Positions 32,780 to 42,154 are shown, counted from the first letter of the stretch. The stretch is DNA of 64,000 bases from Micromonospora purpureochromogenes (GCF_900091515.1 NZ_LT607410.1:744001-808000), one strand, 5' to 3'. A program made the numbers and translations. Notes: a model not told the origin generated them from the letters alone.

Positions 32780-35005
32780 TCAGCGGCCGGGCGGCAGCGC
32801 GTAGCCGACGTAGTCGCGGAACTCCAGCGTCCAGCCCGTCGGCACCAGCTCGACGCACGCCGTACGGCTGCCGGTGCAGACGATCGCGTCCACCGAGGCC
32901 GGGTCGGCCGGCGGCCGGTCGGGCAGCACCGACTGCAACGCCACCAGCTCCGGCGAGCGGCCCGCCTCGTCGCGCAGCAGCAGCCACCAGGGGTACTCCC
33001 AGTTGTCGTTCTGCTGCACCAGGCCGATCCGGTGGGCGTCGCTCGCCCGTACCGCCGCCGCGGCCCAGCGGAACTCCTCGGCCCACTGCGGCCGGCGCAG
33101 GAAGCGGGTGTCCCACTCGGAAGTGGTGAAGACCGAGCCGGCGCCGACCAGCCGGCGCGGGAAGCCGTACGACAGGGCCAGCACGCCGGCCAGCGCGGAG
33201 GCGGCCAGCATGGTCACCACCAGCCCGGCCGCCACCGACCGCCGCCCGGCGCCGAGCCGGCGCCGCAGCAGTGCGTCCAGCCAGAGCCCGGCCAGCGGCA
33301 CGGCGGCCACCAGCACGTAGAGCAGCAGCCGATTCCCCCAGGGCTGCCACTTGATCGTCGCGGTGTGCAACCCGACGGCCACCACCACCGCGACCGCGTA
33401 CGCCCGCAGGGCCGCCGGCGCGGTCGGGCTGATCCGGGCCGGCCGGGCCAGCGCGAACACCGCCCCCAGCAGCGCCAGCGTGCCGGCCAGCGGGAACGCC
33501 ACCCGGTCCTCGTCCGGGTACCAGGCCGGCACCGGGAACACCTCCCGGCCGAAGGTGATCGCGCGGTCCTGCGGGTCGACGCCGATCGTCCGCGAGCCGT
33601 CCGTGATCGCCCCGGCCGTGCCGGCGCGCAGCGGCGCGAGCGGGGTGTCGAACGCGGTGTGGCCGATCCGCAGCGCGTTGACCAGGATCGACGCCGGGTC
33701 GTGCCGTTCCACCGGGATGGACTCGCGGAGTCGGGGCGGGCCGAGCGGGTGGCCGAACTCGACGGTCACCCGGGCCAGGAACGGGCCCACCACCGCTGCG
33801 GCCACCAGCAGCACCAGCAGCGATCCGGCGACCGTCCGCACCACCCCGGCAGCGCCACGACCCTCCCCGGCGGACCCCGCGCCGGCCGACGCCGAGCCCG
33901 GGTCCACATCCGCCGACGCCGGGCGGAACGCCAGCCGGAGCTGGGCGACTCCCCAGAGCACCAGCAGCGGGCCGACCGCGAGCAGGCCGCTGGTCTTGGT
34001 CAGCGCGGTCAGGCCGGTGGCCGCACCGAGCGCCAGCAGGCTCCCGACGTCCGCACGCCGGCGCAGCCCGTCCAGCGCCAGCGTTCCGACGCAGCCGGCC
34101 CAGGCGGCGGCCACCAGGTCGGTCTGGGTGCTGGTCGCCTCGAGCGCCACCATCGGCGTGGTGGCCAGCAGGAACGCGGTGAGCAGCTGGGCCCGCCGCC
34201 CGCCGCCGAGCTGCGCGACGACCCGGGTCCCCACCACCAGGCAACCCAGCGCGGCGGCCCACTGCACCAGGTTGTGCAGCGCGTCGCCGCCGGTCAGCAG
34301 GCGCAGGTGCAGCAGCAGGTACTCCGCGCCGGGTGGGATGGTCACCTGCCGGTGGATCGCGGTGGGCCAGAAGTCCAGGCTGCCCTGGGCGACCCAGTGC
34401 TCCACCTTCGGCAGGTGGTAGGTCTGCGAGTCGAAGTTGTTGGGTTCGGCCAGCAGCGCGACGAGCAGCTCCACCAGCACCAGCCCGCCGACCGTGCCGG
34501 CCAGCAGCCGCTCGCCCCGGCTCGCCGTACGCCGGAAGTGGGCCAGCCGGGCCCGGACGCCGGCCAGGGCCGACGCGAGGCCGCCCGGTACGGACGACGG
34601 GGGCCGTTGGGCGTCGGACGGGCCGGCGGGGGAGACGGGCGTGGCGGCCGGGCCGGCGCCGGACGCCGGGGCGCCGGTCGCCGCCCCGACGAGCGTCCCG
34701 GCCCGGGCGGCGGGCGCCACCGCGGCGGACGCCACCGCCGCGCGGCGTTGCCACGGGCGGGCCGCCGCCACGGTGGCGGCGAGGAAGAGCAGCCAGGCCA
34801 CGGCGACGGCCGGCAGGGTCAGCGCGCGCAGCGCGCCCAGCAGTTCCACGGTGAGTACGGCGAAGACGCCGGTCAGCAGCGCGGCGCGGACCACGGCCAG
34901 GCGCAGCGGGGCGACCGCGTCCGGGCGGCGGGTCCACAGCACCGAGGTGAGCACCACGAACGCGGCGACGGGCGCCACCACGACCATCCAGCCGGCTGCC
35001 GACAT
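32780..35005 (-). CDS. Large polytopic membrane protein, probable GT-C (GT39-like) glycosyltransferase
   Basis: 741 residues with roughly 12-13 predicted membrane helices. The first large loop after helix 5 contains EPNNFDSQTYHLPKVEHW, a DxxxYH segment typical of the acidic catalytic loop in GT-C transferases. The C-terminal ~110 residues are extracytoplasmic (TSEWDTRFLRRPQW...). A Pro/Ala-rich cytoplasmic insert lies around residues 95-160. GT-C enzymes use polyprenyl-phosphate sugars outside the membrane, which would fit the GT2 gene divergently transcribed beside it. TAACTT at 35017-35012 before the ATG suggests a leaderless start. Confidence 0.75.
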   Translation of the reverse strand: MSAAGWMVVVAPVAAFVVLTSVLWTRRPDAVAPLRLAVVRAALLTGVFAVLTVELLGALRALTLPAVAVAWLLFLAATVAAARPWQRRAAVASAAVAPAARAGTLVGAATGAPASGAGPAATPVSPAGPSDAQRPPSSVPGGLASALAGVRARLAHFRRTASRGERLLAGTVGGLVLVELLVALLAEPNNFDSQTYHLPKVEHWVAQGSLDFWPTAIHRQVTIPPGAEYLLLHLRLLTGGDALHNLVQWAAALGCLVVGTRVVAQLGGGRRAQLLTAFLLATTPMVALEATSTQTDLVAAAWAGCVGTLALDGLRRRADVGSLLALGAATGLTALTKTSGLLAVGPLLVLWGVAQLRLAFRPASADVDPGSASAGAGSAGEGRGAAGVVRTVAGSLLVLLVAAAVVGPFLARVTVEFGHPLGPPRLRESIPVERHDPASILVNALRIGHTAFDTPLAPLRAGTAGAITDGSRTIGVDPQDRAITFGREVFPVPAWYPDEDRVAFPLAGTLALLGAVFALARPARISPTAPAALRAYAVAVVVAVGLHTATIKWQPWGNRLLLYVLVAAVPLAGLWLDALLRRRLGAGRRSVAAGLVVTMLAASALAGVLALSYGFPRRLVGAGSVFTTSEWDTRFLRRPQWAEEFRWAAAAVRASDAHRIGLVQQNDNWEYPWWLLLRDEAGRSPELVALQSVLPDRPPADPASVDAIVCTGSRTACVELVPTGWTLEFRDYVGYALPPGR

Positions 35006-35011
35006 GGGCGG

Positions 35012-35017
35012 AAGTTA
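35012..35017 (-). promoter_or_regulatory. -10 box of a leaderless transcript
   Basis: TAACTT on the minus strand with 6 bases to the ATG at 35005. Confidence 0.5.
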
Positions 35018-35128
35018 ACACCATGTTCCTGAAGGGTGGGTGCCCCCTGGCCGTGGTGGCGGCCTCCCTGGCGCTGAGCAGCCAGGCTAGGCTAGGGCCG
35101 ACTTACTGTCGCCACCGTGGAGATCCCC

Positions 35129-35836
35129 GTGAAGCTCTCGATCCTCATGCCGGTCTACAACGAGGAAGAACGCATCGCGGATGCCCTCAAGCAGGCATTG
35201 GCGGTCGATTACCCGTGCGAGATCGAGCTGGTCGTGGTCGACGACGGCAGCCGGGACGGCACCGGTGAGATCCTCGGCCGGGCCGACGACGCGCGACTGC
35301 GGGTCATCACCCACCAGCGCAACGCGGGCAAGGGCGCGGCCATCAAGACGGCCGTGGACAGCGCCGACGGTGAGTACATGGTCATCCTCGACGCCGACCT
35401 GGAGTACGACCCGCAGGACATCCCGCGGCTGCTCGACCCGGTGCTCGACGGCCGCGCGACGGTGGTCTACGGCAATCGCACCTTCGGCAGCCACAGCGCC
35501 TACAGCTTCTGGTACGTGATGGGCAACAAGGGCGTCACGATGGCGGCCAACGTGCTGTTCAACTCCTACATCGGCGACCTGGAGACCTGCTTCAAGCTGA
35601 TGCCGGTCGAGCTCTACCGCTCCCTCGACGTCCGGTCCCGCGGCTTCGGCATGGAGGCGGAGGTGACCGGCAAGCTGCTGCGCCGCCGCATCCGCCCGTA
35701 CGAGGTGCCGATCAGCTACCGGGCGCGCGGTCGCGAGGAGGGCAAGAAGATCACCTGGAAGGACGGCGTCGAGGCGCTCTGGATCCTCGGCCGGGAGCGC
35801 ACCCGCCGCCGTCCCGCCGGCTCAGCCCCGCGCTGA
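35129..35836 (+). CDS. GT2-family glycosyltransferase (dolichyl/polyprenyl-phosphate sugar synthase-like)
   Basis: 235 residues. SILMPVYNEEERI, VVDDGSRDGT and ILDADLEYDPQDIPRL (metal-binding DxD) define the GT2 fold; no membrane helix. Similar to DPM1-type synthases that make polyprenyl-phosphate sugars, the donors of GT-C transferases such as the product of the divergent neighbour. GTG 35129 has GGAG 6 bases upstream and is preferred over GTG 35117. The 3' end overlaps the convergent transketolase gene by 15 bases. Confidence 0.87.
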   Translation: MKLSILMPVYNEEERIADALKQALAVDYPCEIELVVVDDGSRDGTGEILGRADDARLRVITHQRNAGKGAAIKTAVDSADGEYMVILDADLEYDPQDIPRLLDPVLDGRATVVYGNRTFGSHSAYSFWYVMGNKGVTMAANVLFNSYIGDLETCFKLMPVELYRSLDVRSRGFGMEAEVTGKLLRRRIRPYEVPISYRARGREEGKKITWKDGVEALWILGRERTRRRPAGSAPR

Positions 35837-36715
35837 CGCCGTCCGCAGGAAACCGTCGACCGACCGGCGCAGGCCGTCGGCGTCCAGCCCGTGCCAGCGG
35901 GTGTGGTCCTCCGCCGTGCCGTAGCGCCGCAGGTCCGACCGGGCCACGCCGAGGGTGAGCAGCCGGTGCGGGCGGTCGGCCAGCGCCTCCGACACCACCC
36001 GGGCCGACGTGCCGGCCAGGTAGGGCTCGACCAGGATCACCTCCGTGCCGGCCAGCTCCCGCAGGCCGGCGGTGTCGAACGGCCGCGGCCGGTGGGTGTA
36101 GGCCACCGTCACCGGCAGGTCGGCCACCGCCGCGAGCGCCGCGTCCAGCACCGGCCCGACGGCCACCAGCAGCGCCGCGTCCGGCCCGGCGTCCCGCAGC
36201 ACCCGCAGCGCACCGTCCCCGCCGTACGGGCGGCTGTTCTGCTGCGTCGACAGCCGCAGGTACGCCGAGTCCTGCCCGCACACCACGTCGCGCAGCAGCC
36301 CCGGCACCTCGTCCGGGTGTCCGGGCACGTGCACGGTCCAGCCGTGCAGCGTGTCGAGCAGGCTCACGTCGGCTGGGCTGAGGTGCGTCCGGCCCGCCGC
36401 CGCCCGGTCGTACGACGCTCCGACGCTGACCAGCACCGCGCCCACCCCCTGGTGGTCGAGGTCCAGTTTGATCTGCTCGTAAGCCCGCTCGACGAGGAAC
36501 GGGGCGTAGCTGTGCACGATTGGGCGTTGCCCGGTCAGCGCCAGGCCACCGGCCACCCCCACCATCAACTGTTCCCGGATCCCGACGTTGAGCACCCGGT
36601 CGGGGTACCGGCGGGCGGCCGGGGCGAACGCGGCGGCCGAGATGTCCGCCAGCACGATGGTGGTACGCGGATCCGCCAGCAGTTCGGTCGCGCTGGCGAC
36701 GAAGGTCTCCCGCAT
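35822..36715 (-). CDS. Transketolase, C-terminal subunit (split enzyme)
   Basis: 297 residues. Pyrimidine-binding domain: VLNVGIREQLMVGVAGGLAL, with the Glu that activates thiamine diphosphate, and FLVERAYEQIKLD. The C-terminal transketolase domain has RPRPFDTAGLRELAGTEVILVEPY. ATG 36715 lies 4 bases after the stop of the N-terminal subunit, so the two are co-translated. Split transketolases are known in several bacteria and archaea, often in specialised pathways rather than the pentose phosphate cycle. Confidence 0.9.
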   Translation of the reverse strand: MRETFVASATELLADPRTTIVLADISAAAFAPAARRYPDRVLNVGIREQLMVGVAGGLALTGQRPIVHSYAPFLVERAYEQIKLDLDHQGVGAVLVSVGASYDRAAAGRTHLSPADVSLLDTLHGWTVHVPGHPDEVPGLLRDVVCGQDSAYLRLSTQQNSRPYGGDGALRVLRDAGPDAALLVAVGPVLDAALAAVADLPVTVAYTHRPRPFDTAGLRELAGTEVILVEPYLAGTSARVVSEALADRPHRLLTLGVARSDLRRYGTAEDHTRWHGLDADGLRRSVDGFLRTASARG

Positions 36716-36719
36716 GCTC

Positions 36720-37421
36720 TCACTCCCCGTTCTCGACGACCGCGACGACGACGTGCGGCCGGTGCTTCTCGTGGCCGGTGAGGGCGGCGTGCAGGGCGTC
36801 GTGGTCGCGTCCGTCGACGGTGGCGGAGGTCCACCCGTTGACGGTGAACCGGCTGGCCACCCCGCCCGGCCACCCGTGGCTGGCGGAGCGGTTGTCGAGC
36901 ACGACCGCGGTCAGGTTGGCCAGCCCGGTCGCCCCGGCGTACGCGATCGCCTCGTGGTTGGAGCCCTCGTCCAGTTCGGCGTCGCCGAGCAGGACGTACA
37001 CCCGGGGACCGGTGCGACCCTGGGCGCGCAGCCCCAGCGCGGTGCCCACGCCCAGCCCGAGGCCGTGGCCGAGCGAGCCGGAGCCGATCTCCACGCCGGG
37101 CACCAGCAGCCGGTCCGGGTGGTCGCCGAGGCGGCTGTCCGGGCCGCCCTGGTCGTCGAGCCAGTCGGCCGGGACGAAGCCCTTCGCGGCGAGCACCGCG
37201 TAGTAGCCGGCGACGGCGTGCCCCTTGGAGAGCAGGAAGCGGTCGCGATCCGGGTCGTCCATGGTCTGCGGGGTGATCCGCAGGATCCGGTCGTACAGCA
37301 CCCAGAGCACGTCGACGGTCGAGTAGACGTTGGAGCCGAACTCGCGGCCGGCGCGCAGCCGCTCCAGCGGTGCGGCGACCGGACCCGGTACGGGTGGGGC
37401 GGTGGCGGTCGTGGTGGTCAT
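36720..37421 (-). CDS. Transketolase, N-terminal (thiamine diphosphate-binding) subunit
   Basis: 233 residues from ATG 37421. LLSKGHAVAGYYAVL, GSLGHGLGLGVG and the diphosphate/Mg motif GDAELDEGSNHEA...NLTAVVLDN are present. The first gene of a two-gene operon. Its promoter region is shared with the divergent SoxR-type regulator gene and contains a perfect dyad, so redox control of this enzyme is likely (inference). No ribosome site is seen before ATG 37421. Confidence 0.9.
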   Translation of the reverse strand: MTTTTATAPPVPGPVAAPLERLRAGREFGSNVYSTVDVLWVLYDRILRITPQTMDDPDRDRFLLSKGHAVAGYYAVLAAKGFVPADWLDDQGGPDSRLGDHPDRLLVPGVEIGSGSLGHGLGLGVGTALGLRAQGRTGPRVYVLLGDAELDEGSNHEAIAYAGATGLANLTAVVLDNRSASHGWPGGVASRFTVNGWTSATVDGRDHDALHAALTGHEKHRPHVVVAVVENGE

Positions 37422-37436
37422 GCGGCTAGCCTGCAA

Positions 37437-37454
37437 GTTGAAGTCAACTTCAAC
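37437..37454. promoter_or_regulatory. SoxR/MerR-type dyad between transketolase and soxR-like genes
   Basis: GTTGAAGT-CA-ACTTCAAC, perfect 8-bp arms with a 2-base centre. On the minus strand TTGAAG (37453-37448) and TAGCCG (37428-37423) are 19 bases apart, the long spacer typical of MerR-activated promoters. Confidence 0.65.
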
Positions 37455-37466
37455 TCAAGGCGACTG

Positions 37467-37931
37467 ATGCACGAATCACTCACCATCGGGCAGCTCTCCA
37501 CCCGCAGCGGCGTGGCACCGTCCGCGCTGCGCTACTACGAACGGCTCGGCCTGATCCGCGCCGAACGCACCGGCGGCAACCAGCGCCGGTACCCGCGTAC
37601 CGAGTTGCGCCGGGTGGCGTTCGTCCGGATCGCCCAGCAGGTCGGCATCTCGCTGGACGAGATCCGCGAGGCGCTCGACTCGCTGCCCGCCTCCCGTACC
37701 CCCACCCCCGACGACTGGGCCGCGCTGTCCCGGGTCTGGCGGGAGCGGCTGGACGAGAAGATCCGACTGCTCGGCAAGCTCCGCGACGACCTGGACGGCT
37801 GCATCGGCTGCGGCTGCCTGTCCCTGCAGCGCTGCACCCTCTACAACCCGGGCGACTCGCTCGCCGGCGAGGGGCCAGGGGCCCGGCTGGTGCTGCCCCG
37901 ACCGGGAGACGGTGCCGTCACGGCGTCGTGA
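37467..37931 (+). CDS. soxR: SoxR-type MerR-family redox regulator
   Basis: 154 residues. MerR helix-turn-helix (TIGQLSTRSGVAPSALRYYE, RRYPRTELRR), dimerisation helix, and the SoxR [2Fe-2S] cluster cysteines C112, C115, C117 and C123 with the same C-x2-C-x-C-x5-C spacing as in E. coli SoxR. Ribosome site AAGG 7 bases before ATG 37467. In actinomycetes SoxR responds to redox-active metabolites such as phenazines and quinone antibiotics. Likely targets here are the divergent transketolase operon and perhaps itself; the next gene is a quinone oxidoreductase on the opposite strand. Confidence 0.92.
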   Translation: MHESLTIGQLSTRSGVAPSALRYYERLGLIRAERTGGNQRRYPRTELRRVAFVRIAQQVGISLDEIREALDSLPASRTPTPDDWAALSRVWRERLDEKIRLLGKLRDDLDGCIGCGCLSLQRCTLYNPGDSLAGEGPGARLVLPRPGDGAVTAS

Positions 37932-38895
37932 GCAGCACCTTGCCCACGTGCTCGTTCGACTCGACCAGCCGGTGCGCCTGCGCCGCCTCGGTCATCGGCA
38001 GCCGCCGGTCCACGATCGGCCGGATTCTGCCGGCCTCCACCAGCGGCCAGACCTGCTCCCGGACGCCCCGCACGATCTCCGCCTTGTCGTCCAGCGGGCG
38101 GGAACGCAGCGCGGTCGCGGCCACCGAGGCCCGCTTGGCCAGCAGCGCACCCAGGTCCAGTTCGGCCTTGCGGCCGCCCTGCATGCCGATCACCACCAGC
38201 CGACCGCCGTCGGCCAGCGCCGCCACGTTCCGGCCCAGGTAGGAGGCGCCCATGATGTCGAGGATCACGTCCGCGCCGCGACCGTCGGTGGCCCGGCGGA
38301 CCTCCTCGACGAAGTCCTGCTCCCGGTAGTCGATCGTGTGCGCGGCGCCCAGCTCCCGCAGCCGGTCGTGCTTGGCCGCGCGGGCGGTCACCGCCACGGT
38401 GGCGCCGAGCGCCACCCCGAGCTGGACGGCGAAGGTGCCGATCCCGCTGCCACCGCCGTGCACCAGCAGCGTCTCGCCCCTGCCGAGCCGGGCCAGCCGC
38501 ACCACGTTCGACCAGACCGTGCAGGCCACCTCCGGCAGCGCCGCCGCGTCGACCAGGTCCACGCCGGCCGGCACCGGCAGCAGCTGCCCGGCCGGCACCG
38601 CCACCCGCTCCGCGTACCCGCCGCCGGCCAGCAGCGCGCAGACCTCCTGGCCGACCTCCCACCCGGTCACGCCCGGGCCGACCGCGCCGACCACCCCCGA
38701 GCACTCCAACCCGGGGTACGCGGGCGCGCCCGGCGGCGGCGGGTAGTGCCCCTGCCGTTGCAGCAGGTCGGCCCGGTTCACCGCGCTGGCCCGCACGTCG
38801 ACGACCACCTCACCGGGGCCGGGCTCCGGGTCGGGCACCTCCGCCCAGACGAGTGCCTCGGGTCCGCCGGGTTCCGGAATCGTGATCGCGTGCAT
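37918..38895 (-). CDS. Zinc-independent quinone oxidoreductase (MDR family)
   Basis: 325 residues. Medium-chain reductase fold of the zeta-crystallin/PIG3 type: ASAVNRADLLQRQGHYP, LLVHGGGSGIGTFAVQL (NADPH-binding) and GKVLLTT at the end. No zinc-site cysteines. It reduces quinones with NADPH. Overlaps the convergent SoxR-type gene by 14 bases; the joint redox theme makes functional linkage plausible, but no SoxR dyad was seen before this gene. Confidence 0.9.
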   Translation of the reverse strand: MHAITIPEPGGPEALVWAEVPDPEPGPGEVVVDVRASAVNRADLLQRQGHYPPPPGAPAYPGLECSGVVGAVGPGVTGWEVGQEVCALLAGGGYAERVAVPAGQLLPVPAGVDLVDAAALPEVACTVWSNVVRLARLGRGETLLVHGGGSGIGTFAVQLGVALGATVAVTARAAKHDRLRELGAAHTIDYREQDFVEEVRRATDGRGADVILDIMGASYLGRNVAALADGGRLVVIGMQGGRKAELDLGALLAKRASVAATALRSRPLDDKAEIVRGVREQVWPLVEAGRIRPIVDRRLPMTEAAQAHRLVESNEHVGKVLLTTP

Positions 38896-38904
38896 GGCCC
38901 AGTC

Positions 38905-39444
38905 TTACCCGATCCGCCCCTCGGTCCACGCCCGGCCCAGGATCTCGTCCACCGTCTGCGCCGGGACCTGCTCCGAGGTGTCCAGCCAGAGCCCGATCCG
39001 CGGCGTGTCGGCCCGGAACCCGGCGTCGAAGTCGGCGACCGGCCAGTCGCCGTACCCCGTCTTGGACCGCGCGCGCTCGCGGGCGGTGACCACCTCGGCG
39101 CGCGGGGCGAGCACGACTACCAGCAGCGGCCGGTGCCGGATCCGATCGACCATCGCCGGCAGCTCCGGCCCGACCACCACGTCCTGGAGGACGACGGTGA
39201 AGCCGGCTTCGACGTACCCGTCGGCGGTGTGGGCGGCCAGGTCGTAGCGGAGCCGGAGCTGACGCCACGCCTCCTCGGAGAGCTCGGCGGTCATCTCCGC
39301 CCGACCGTTGACCACCATCCGCCGGAAGAGGTCACCGCGCAGGTGCACCGAGCGGGGCAGCCGTCGGGCCAGCTCCTGGGCCACTGTGGACTTGCCGGCC
39401 GCCATGATCCCGGTGATCAGCACGATCGTCGGTGTGTCCCACAC
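38905..39444 (-). CDS. P-loop kinase-like protein (shikimate/adenylate-kinase type)
   Basis: 179 residues from GTG 39444, with GGGAGGA about 7 bases upstream. Walker A motif GIMAAGKSTVA, then HLRGDLFRRM and LQDVVVGPEL. Resembles small AAA/zeta-toxin-like or chloramphenicol-phosphotransferase-like kinases of unassigned substrate. Lies 9 bases downstream... of the oxidoreductase start on the same strand, so the two form an operon with this gene first. Confidence 0.8.
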   Translation of the reverse strand: MWDTPTIVLITGIMAAGKSTVAQELARRLPRSVHLRGDLFRRMVVNGRAEMTAELSEEAWRQLRLRYDLAAHTADGYVEAGFTVVLQDVVVGPELPAMVDRIRHRPLLVVVLAPRAEVVTARERARSKTGYGDWPVADFDAGFRADTPRIGLWLDTSEQVPAQTVDEILGRAWTEGRIG

Positions 39445-39539
39445 CGGGACATCCTCCCAATAGGGGTGGGAGGCCGGTTCCGGCGCGCGGCGTCCGTGGC
39501 AGACTAGGCACCGGCCGTATACCCGAGGGTGGCGGTCCG

Positions 39540-39626
39540 GGAGGGTTCGCCTAGTGGCCGATGGCGCTGGTCTTGAAAACCGGTAAGGCAGCGATGTCTT
39601 CGTGGGTTCGAATCCCACACCCTCCG
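39540..39626 (+). tRNA. tRNA-Ser (anticodon TGA)
   Basis: 87 bases. Acceptor stem ggagggt/accctcc, anticodon TGA at 39574-39576, long variable arm, T-loop ggttcgaatcc. CCA is not encoded. Confidence 0.95.
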
Positions 39627-39741
39627 CCCCTCAGCCCGGCAAAAATGCCCTGACCAGCGCAAACGCCGGTCAGGGGGCGTGTCTACGGATGGCGGGCGAC
39701 GGCGCGGGCGTGCGGGCATGGCCGGCTCGGCCCGATCCAGC

Positions 39742-40653
39742 ATGATTGTCGCCGTGCGCTACCTGATCTCTCACCCCGACGCATTGGCCGAGCTTGGCGA
39801 TCTGGACGTCGCGCTGTACGACGGCACTCAACCCGTCCCCGAGAACCTGGACGATGTCGAGTTCTACGCAGTCCCGTACGGGATCATTGATCCGCGCTTC
39901 TGCGAGCCGATCGCCCGGATGCCCCGGCTCACAGTGGTGCAGACCGTGACCGCCGGCTACGACCATGTCCTGCCGTACCTGCGGCCCGGCCTGACCCTGG
40001 CCAACGGCCGGGGCGTGCACGACGCGGCAACCGCCGAGCTGGCCGTGGCGCTCACCCTTGCCGCCCGGCGCCGGCTGCCGGACTTCGTCCGGGCGGGGGG
40101 CGAGGGCCGCTGGGCCTCGGGTTGGTCGACCGGGCTGGCTGACGCCCGGGTGCTGATCGTCGGGTACGGCTCGATCGGCGCCGCGATCGAGCGCCGGCTC
40201 GCCGGGTTCGAGGTGGAGTTCAGCCGGGTGGCACGGAGCGCCCGCCCCGGCGTACGGCCGGTTTCCGACATTCCGGAGCTGTTGCCGCGAGCGGATGTCG
40301 TCATCGTGGCCACGCCGCTGACCCCGGAGACCGAGGGCCTGGTGAACAAGGACTTCCTCGCCAGGATGGCCGACGGCGCCCTGCTGGTGAACGTGTCACG
40401 GGGGCGGGTGGTGGACACCGAGGCGCTGCTCGCCGAGCTCAGCGCGGGCCGGCTGCACGCTGCCCTGGACGTCACCGACCCCGAGCCGCTGCCCGCCGAT
40501 CACCCGCTGTGGTCCGCACCGAACGTCCTGATCAGTCCGCACGTCGGCGGCCTGACCGCCGCGCTGGCACCCCGGGCCCGCCGGCTGCTGGTCGACCAGG
40601 TCCGGCGGTACGTGGCGGGCAAGCCCCTCGCGAACGTCGTTGTCGGGCCGTAA
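39742..40653 (+). CDS. D-2-hydroxyacid dehydrogenase
   Basis: 303 residues from ATG 39742 (ATG 39718 is also in frame). NAD-binding LIVGYGSIGAAIERRL; catalytic Arg in VNVSRGRVVDTEALL, acid in DVTDPEPLP and His in ISPHVGG. Family members reduce 2-oxo acids or oxidise 3-phosphoglycerate. It follows the tRNA-Ser gene by 115 bases. Substrate cannot be deduced. Confidence 0.88.
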   Translation: MIVAVRYLISHPDALAELGDLDVALYDGTQPVPENLDDVEFYAVPYGIIDPRFCEPIARMPRLTVVQTVTAGYDHVLPYLRPGLTLANGRGVHDAATAELAVALTLAARRRLPDFVRAGGEGRWASGWSTGLADARVLIVGYGSIGAAIERRLAGFEVEFSRVARSARPGVRPVSDIPELLPRADVVIVATPLTPETEGLVNKDFLARMADGALLVNVSRGRVVDTEALLAELSAGRLHAALDVTDPEPLPADHPLWSAPNVLISPHVGGLTAALAPRARRLLVDQVRRYVAGKPLANVVVGP

Positions 40654-40808
40654 CCCTCCGCCTCACGTCTCGTCGCCGCTCACTCCGGGCTGCCGAGCCA
40701 GGCGACCGAGTGCGGAGGGATCCGGACGTCGCGTCGCTTTCGGTTCGTTCGGGCGCGGCGGCGGGGTAAGAAGGGCGGAGGACATCACGCGCACCGGAAG
40801 GACCCCCG

Positions 40809-41342
40809 ATGACCCTGGAACGACCGATCGCCCCGGATCCGTACGAGCTGCTGCCGACCGTCTCGGCGTTCAACCTGACCAGTGACGACGTGCATAACGG
40901 CGAGCCGATGGACGCGCGGTACGCGCACGGCAGCACCGGCGGCGAGAACGTCTCCCCGCACCTGGCCTGGTCGGACTTCCCGGCCGAGACGAAGAGCTTC
41001 GTGGTGACCTGCTTCGACCCGGACGCCCCGACCGGCAGCGGCTTCTGGCACTGGGTGCTGGTGAACCTGCCGGCCTCGGTGACCGAGCTGCCCACCGGGG
41101 CGAAGGAGGCCGACCTGGGCGGCGCGTTCAGCGTCCGCAACGACTACGGCGACACCGGCTACGGCGGCGCCGCTCCGCCGCCCGGGGACCGCCCGCACCG
41201 GTACGTCTTCGCGGTGCACGCGCTGGACGTCGAGCGCCTCGACGTCGCCCCCGCGGCCAGCCCCGCCTACGTCGGCTTCAACCTGGCCTTCCACACCCTG
41301 GCCCGGGCGGTCATCCGCCCGACGTACCAGATCAAGGAGTGA
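40809..41342 (+). CDS. YbhB/YbcL-type PEBP family protein
   Basis: 177 residues. PEBP ligand-site motifs: [27 protein letters not shown] and [21 protein letters not shown]. Cytoplasmic, no signal peptide. Bacterial PEBPs are of uncertain function (phosphate-compound binding, possible protease inhibition). GGAAGGA lies before ATG 40809. Confidence 0.92.
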   Translation: MTLERPIAPDPYELLPTVSAFNLTSDDVHNGEPMDARYAHGSTGGENVSPHLAWSDFPAETKSFVVTCFDPDAPTGSGFWHWVLVNLPASVTELPTGAKEADLGGAFSVRNDYGDTGYGGAAPPPGDRPHRYVFAVHALDVERLDVAPAASPAYVGFNLAFHTLARAVIRPTYQIKE

Positions 41343-41360
41343 CCCCGGGCCCTCACGATG

Positions 41361-41401
41361 CCGTGGGTGGCCTCTCCCGACCGGCGGGTGGCCACCCACG
41401 G
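41361..41401. terminator. 11-bp hairpin between convergent genes
   Basis: ccgtgggtggc / gccacccacgg with a 19-base loop. Confidence 0.6.
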
Positions 41402-41443
41402 ATTGCAGGTTTTCCGGCCCCGACCAGGTGGGGCCGGCAGGGG

Positions 41444-42154
41444 TCAGGCCGGGACGCGGGCGACGGCGAAGACGGACTGGCCGAACGGGGGACGGATCCG
41501 CTGCTCGGCGGCCTTGGTCGCCGGCAGCACCAGGGTGTCGTAGACCTTGACCATCGGGCCCTCCTTCGGCATCAGCCGGAAGACCTTGGTGGCCATGAAG
41601 TACCCGATCAGGCCGAGCGCGTTGGCGTAGTGCATGGTCTCGACCGTCAGCCCCGCCTCGGTCATCGCCGCCGCCAGGGTCTTCTTCGTGTAGCGGCGCA
41701 CGTGCCCGGTGGCGATGTCGGCCGGGCTCATCGCGAACTGGAAGGCCGGCACGATGATGATCACCGCGCCGCCGGGGCGGACCAGGTCGCGCATGCTGCG
41801 CAGCGCGCCGACGTGGTCCTCGATGTGCTCGAGCACGTTGTACGAGACGGCCGCGCTGTAGTTGCCGCGCTCGGGGTGCGGCAGCAGCATCTGCCGTACC
41901 TCGATGCCGGGCTGGTCGGCCAGCCGCTCCTTGAGCTGCACCAGCCGGTCCGGGTCGGCCTCGGTGGCGGTGAAGCGGGGGACGTGCCGCGACCACTCCA
42001 GCGCGTAGTCGCCGAGGCCGCTGCCGATCTCGATGGGGTTGTCGCCGAGGTGGGGCACGGCCAGCTCCACGAACCAGCTCCGGTGGTTGACCGCCGTCGC
42101 GAGGCCCTCCAGGACCTCGGACTGGACGCGCTGATCCCCAGTGATTTCTGCCAT
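41444..42154 (-). CDS. Class I SAM-dependent methyltransferase
   Basis: 236 residues from ATG 42154 with GAGGA upstream. SAM motif I EIGSGLGDYALEWS, motif II ATEADP, post-motif YNVLEHIEDHVGALRSM, and an RRYTKKTL segment. Soluble. It is divergent from a large membrane protein with glycan links, so the acceptor may be a lipid-linked sugar (weak inference). Confidence 0.85.
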   Translation of the reverse strand: MAEITGDQRVQSEVLEGLATAVNHRSWFVELAVPHLGDNPIEIGSGLGDYALEWSRHVPRFTATEADPDRLVQLKERLADQPGIEVRQMLLPHPERGNYSAAVSYNVLEHIEDHVGALRSMRDLVRPGGAVIIIVPAFQFAMSPADIATGHVRRYTKKTLAAAMTEAGLTVETMHYANALGLIGYFMATKVFRLMPKEGPMVKVYDTLVLPATKAAEQRIRPPFGQSVFAVARVPA

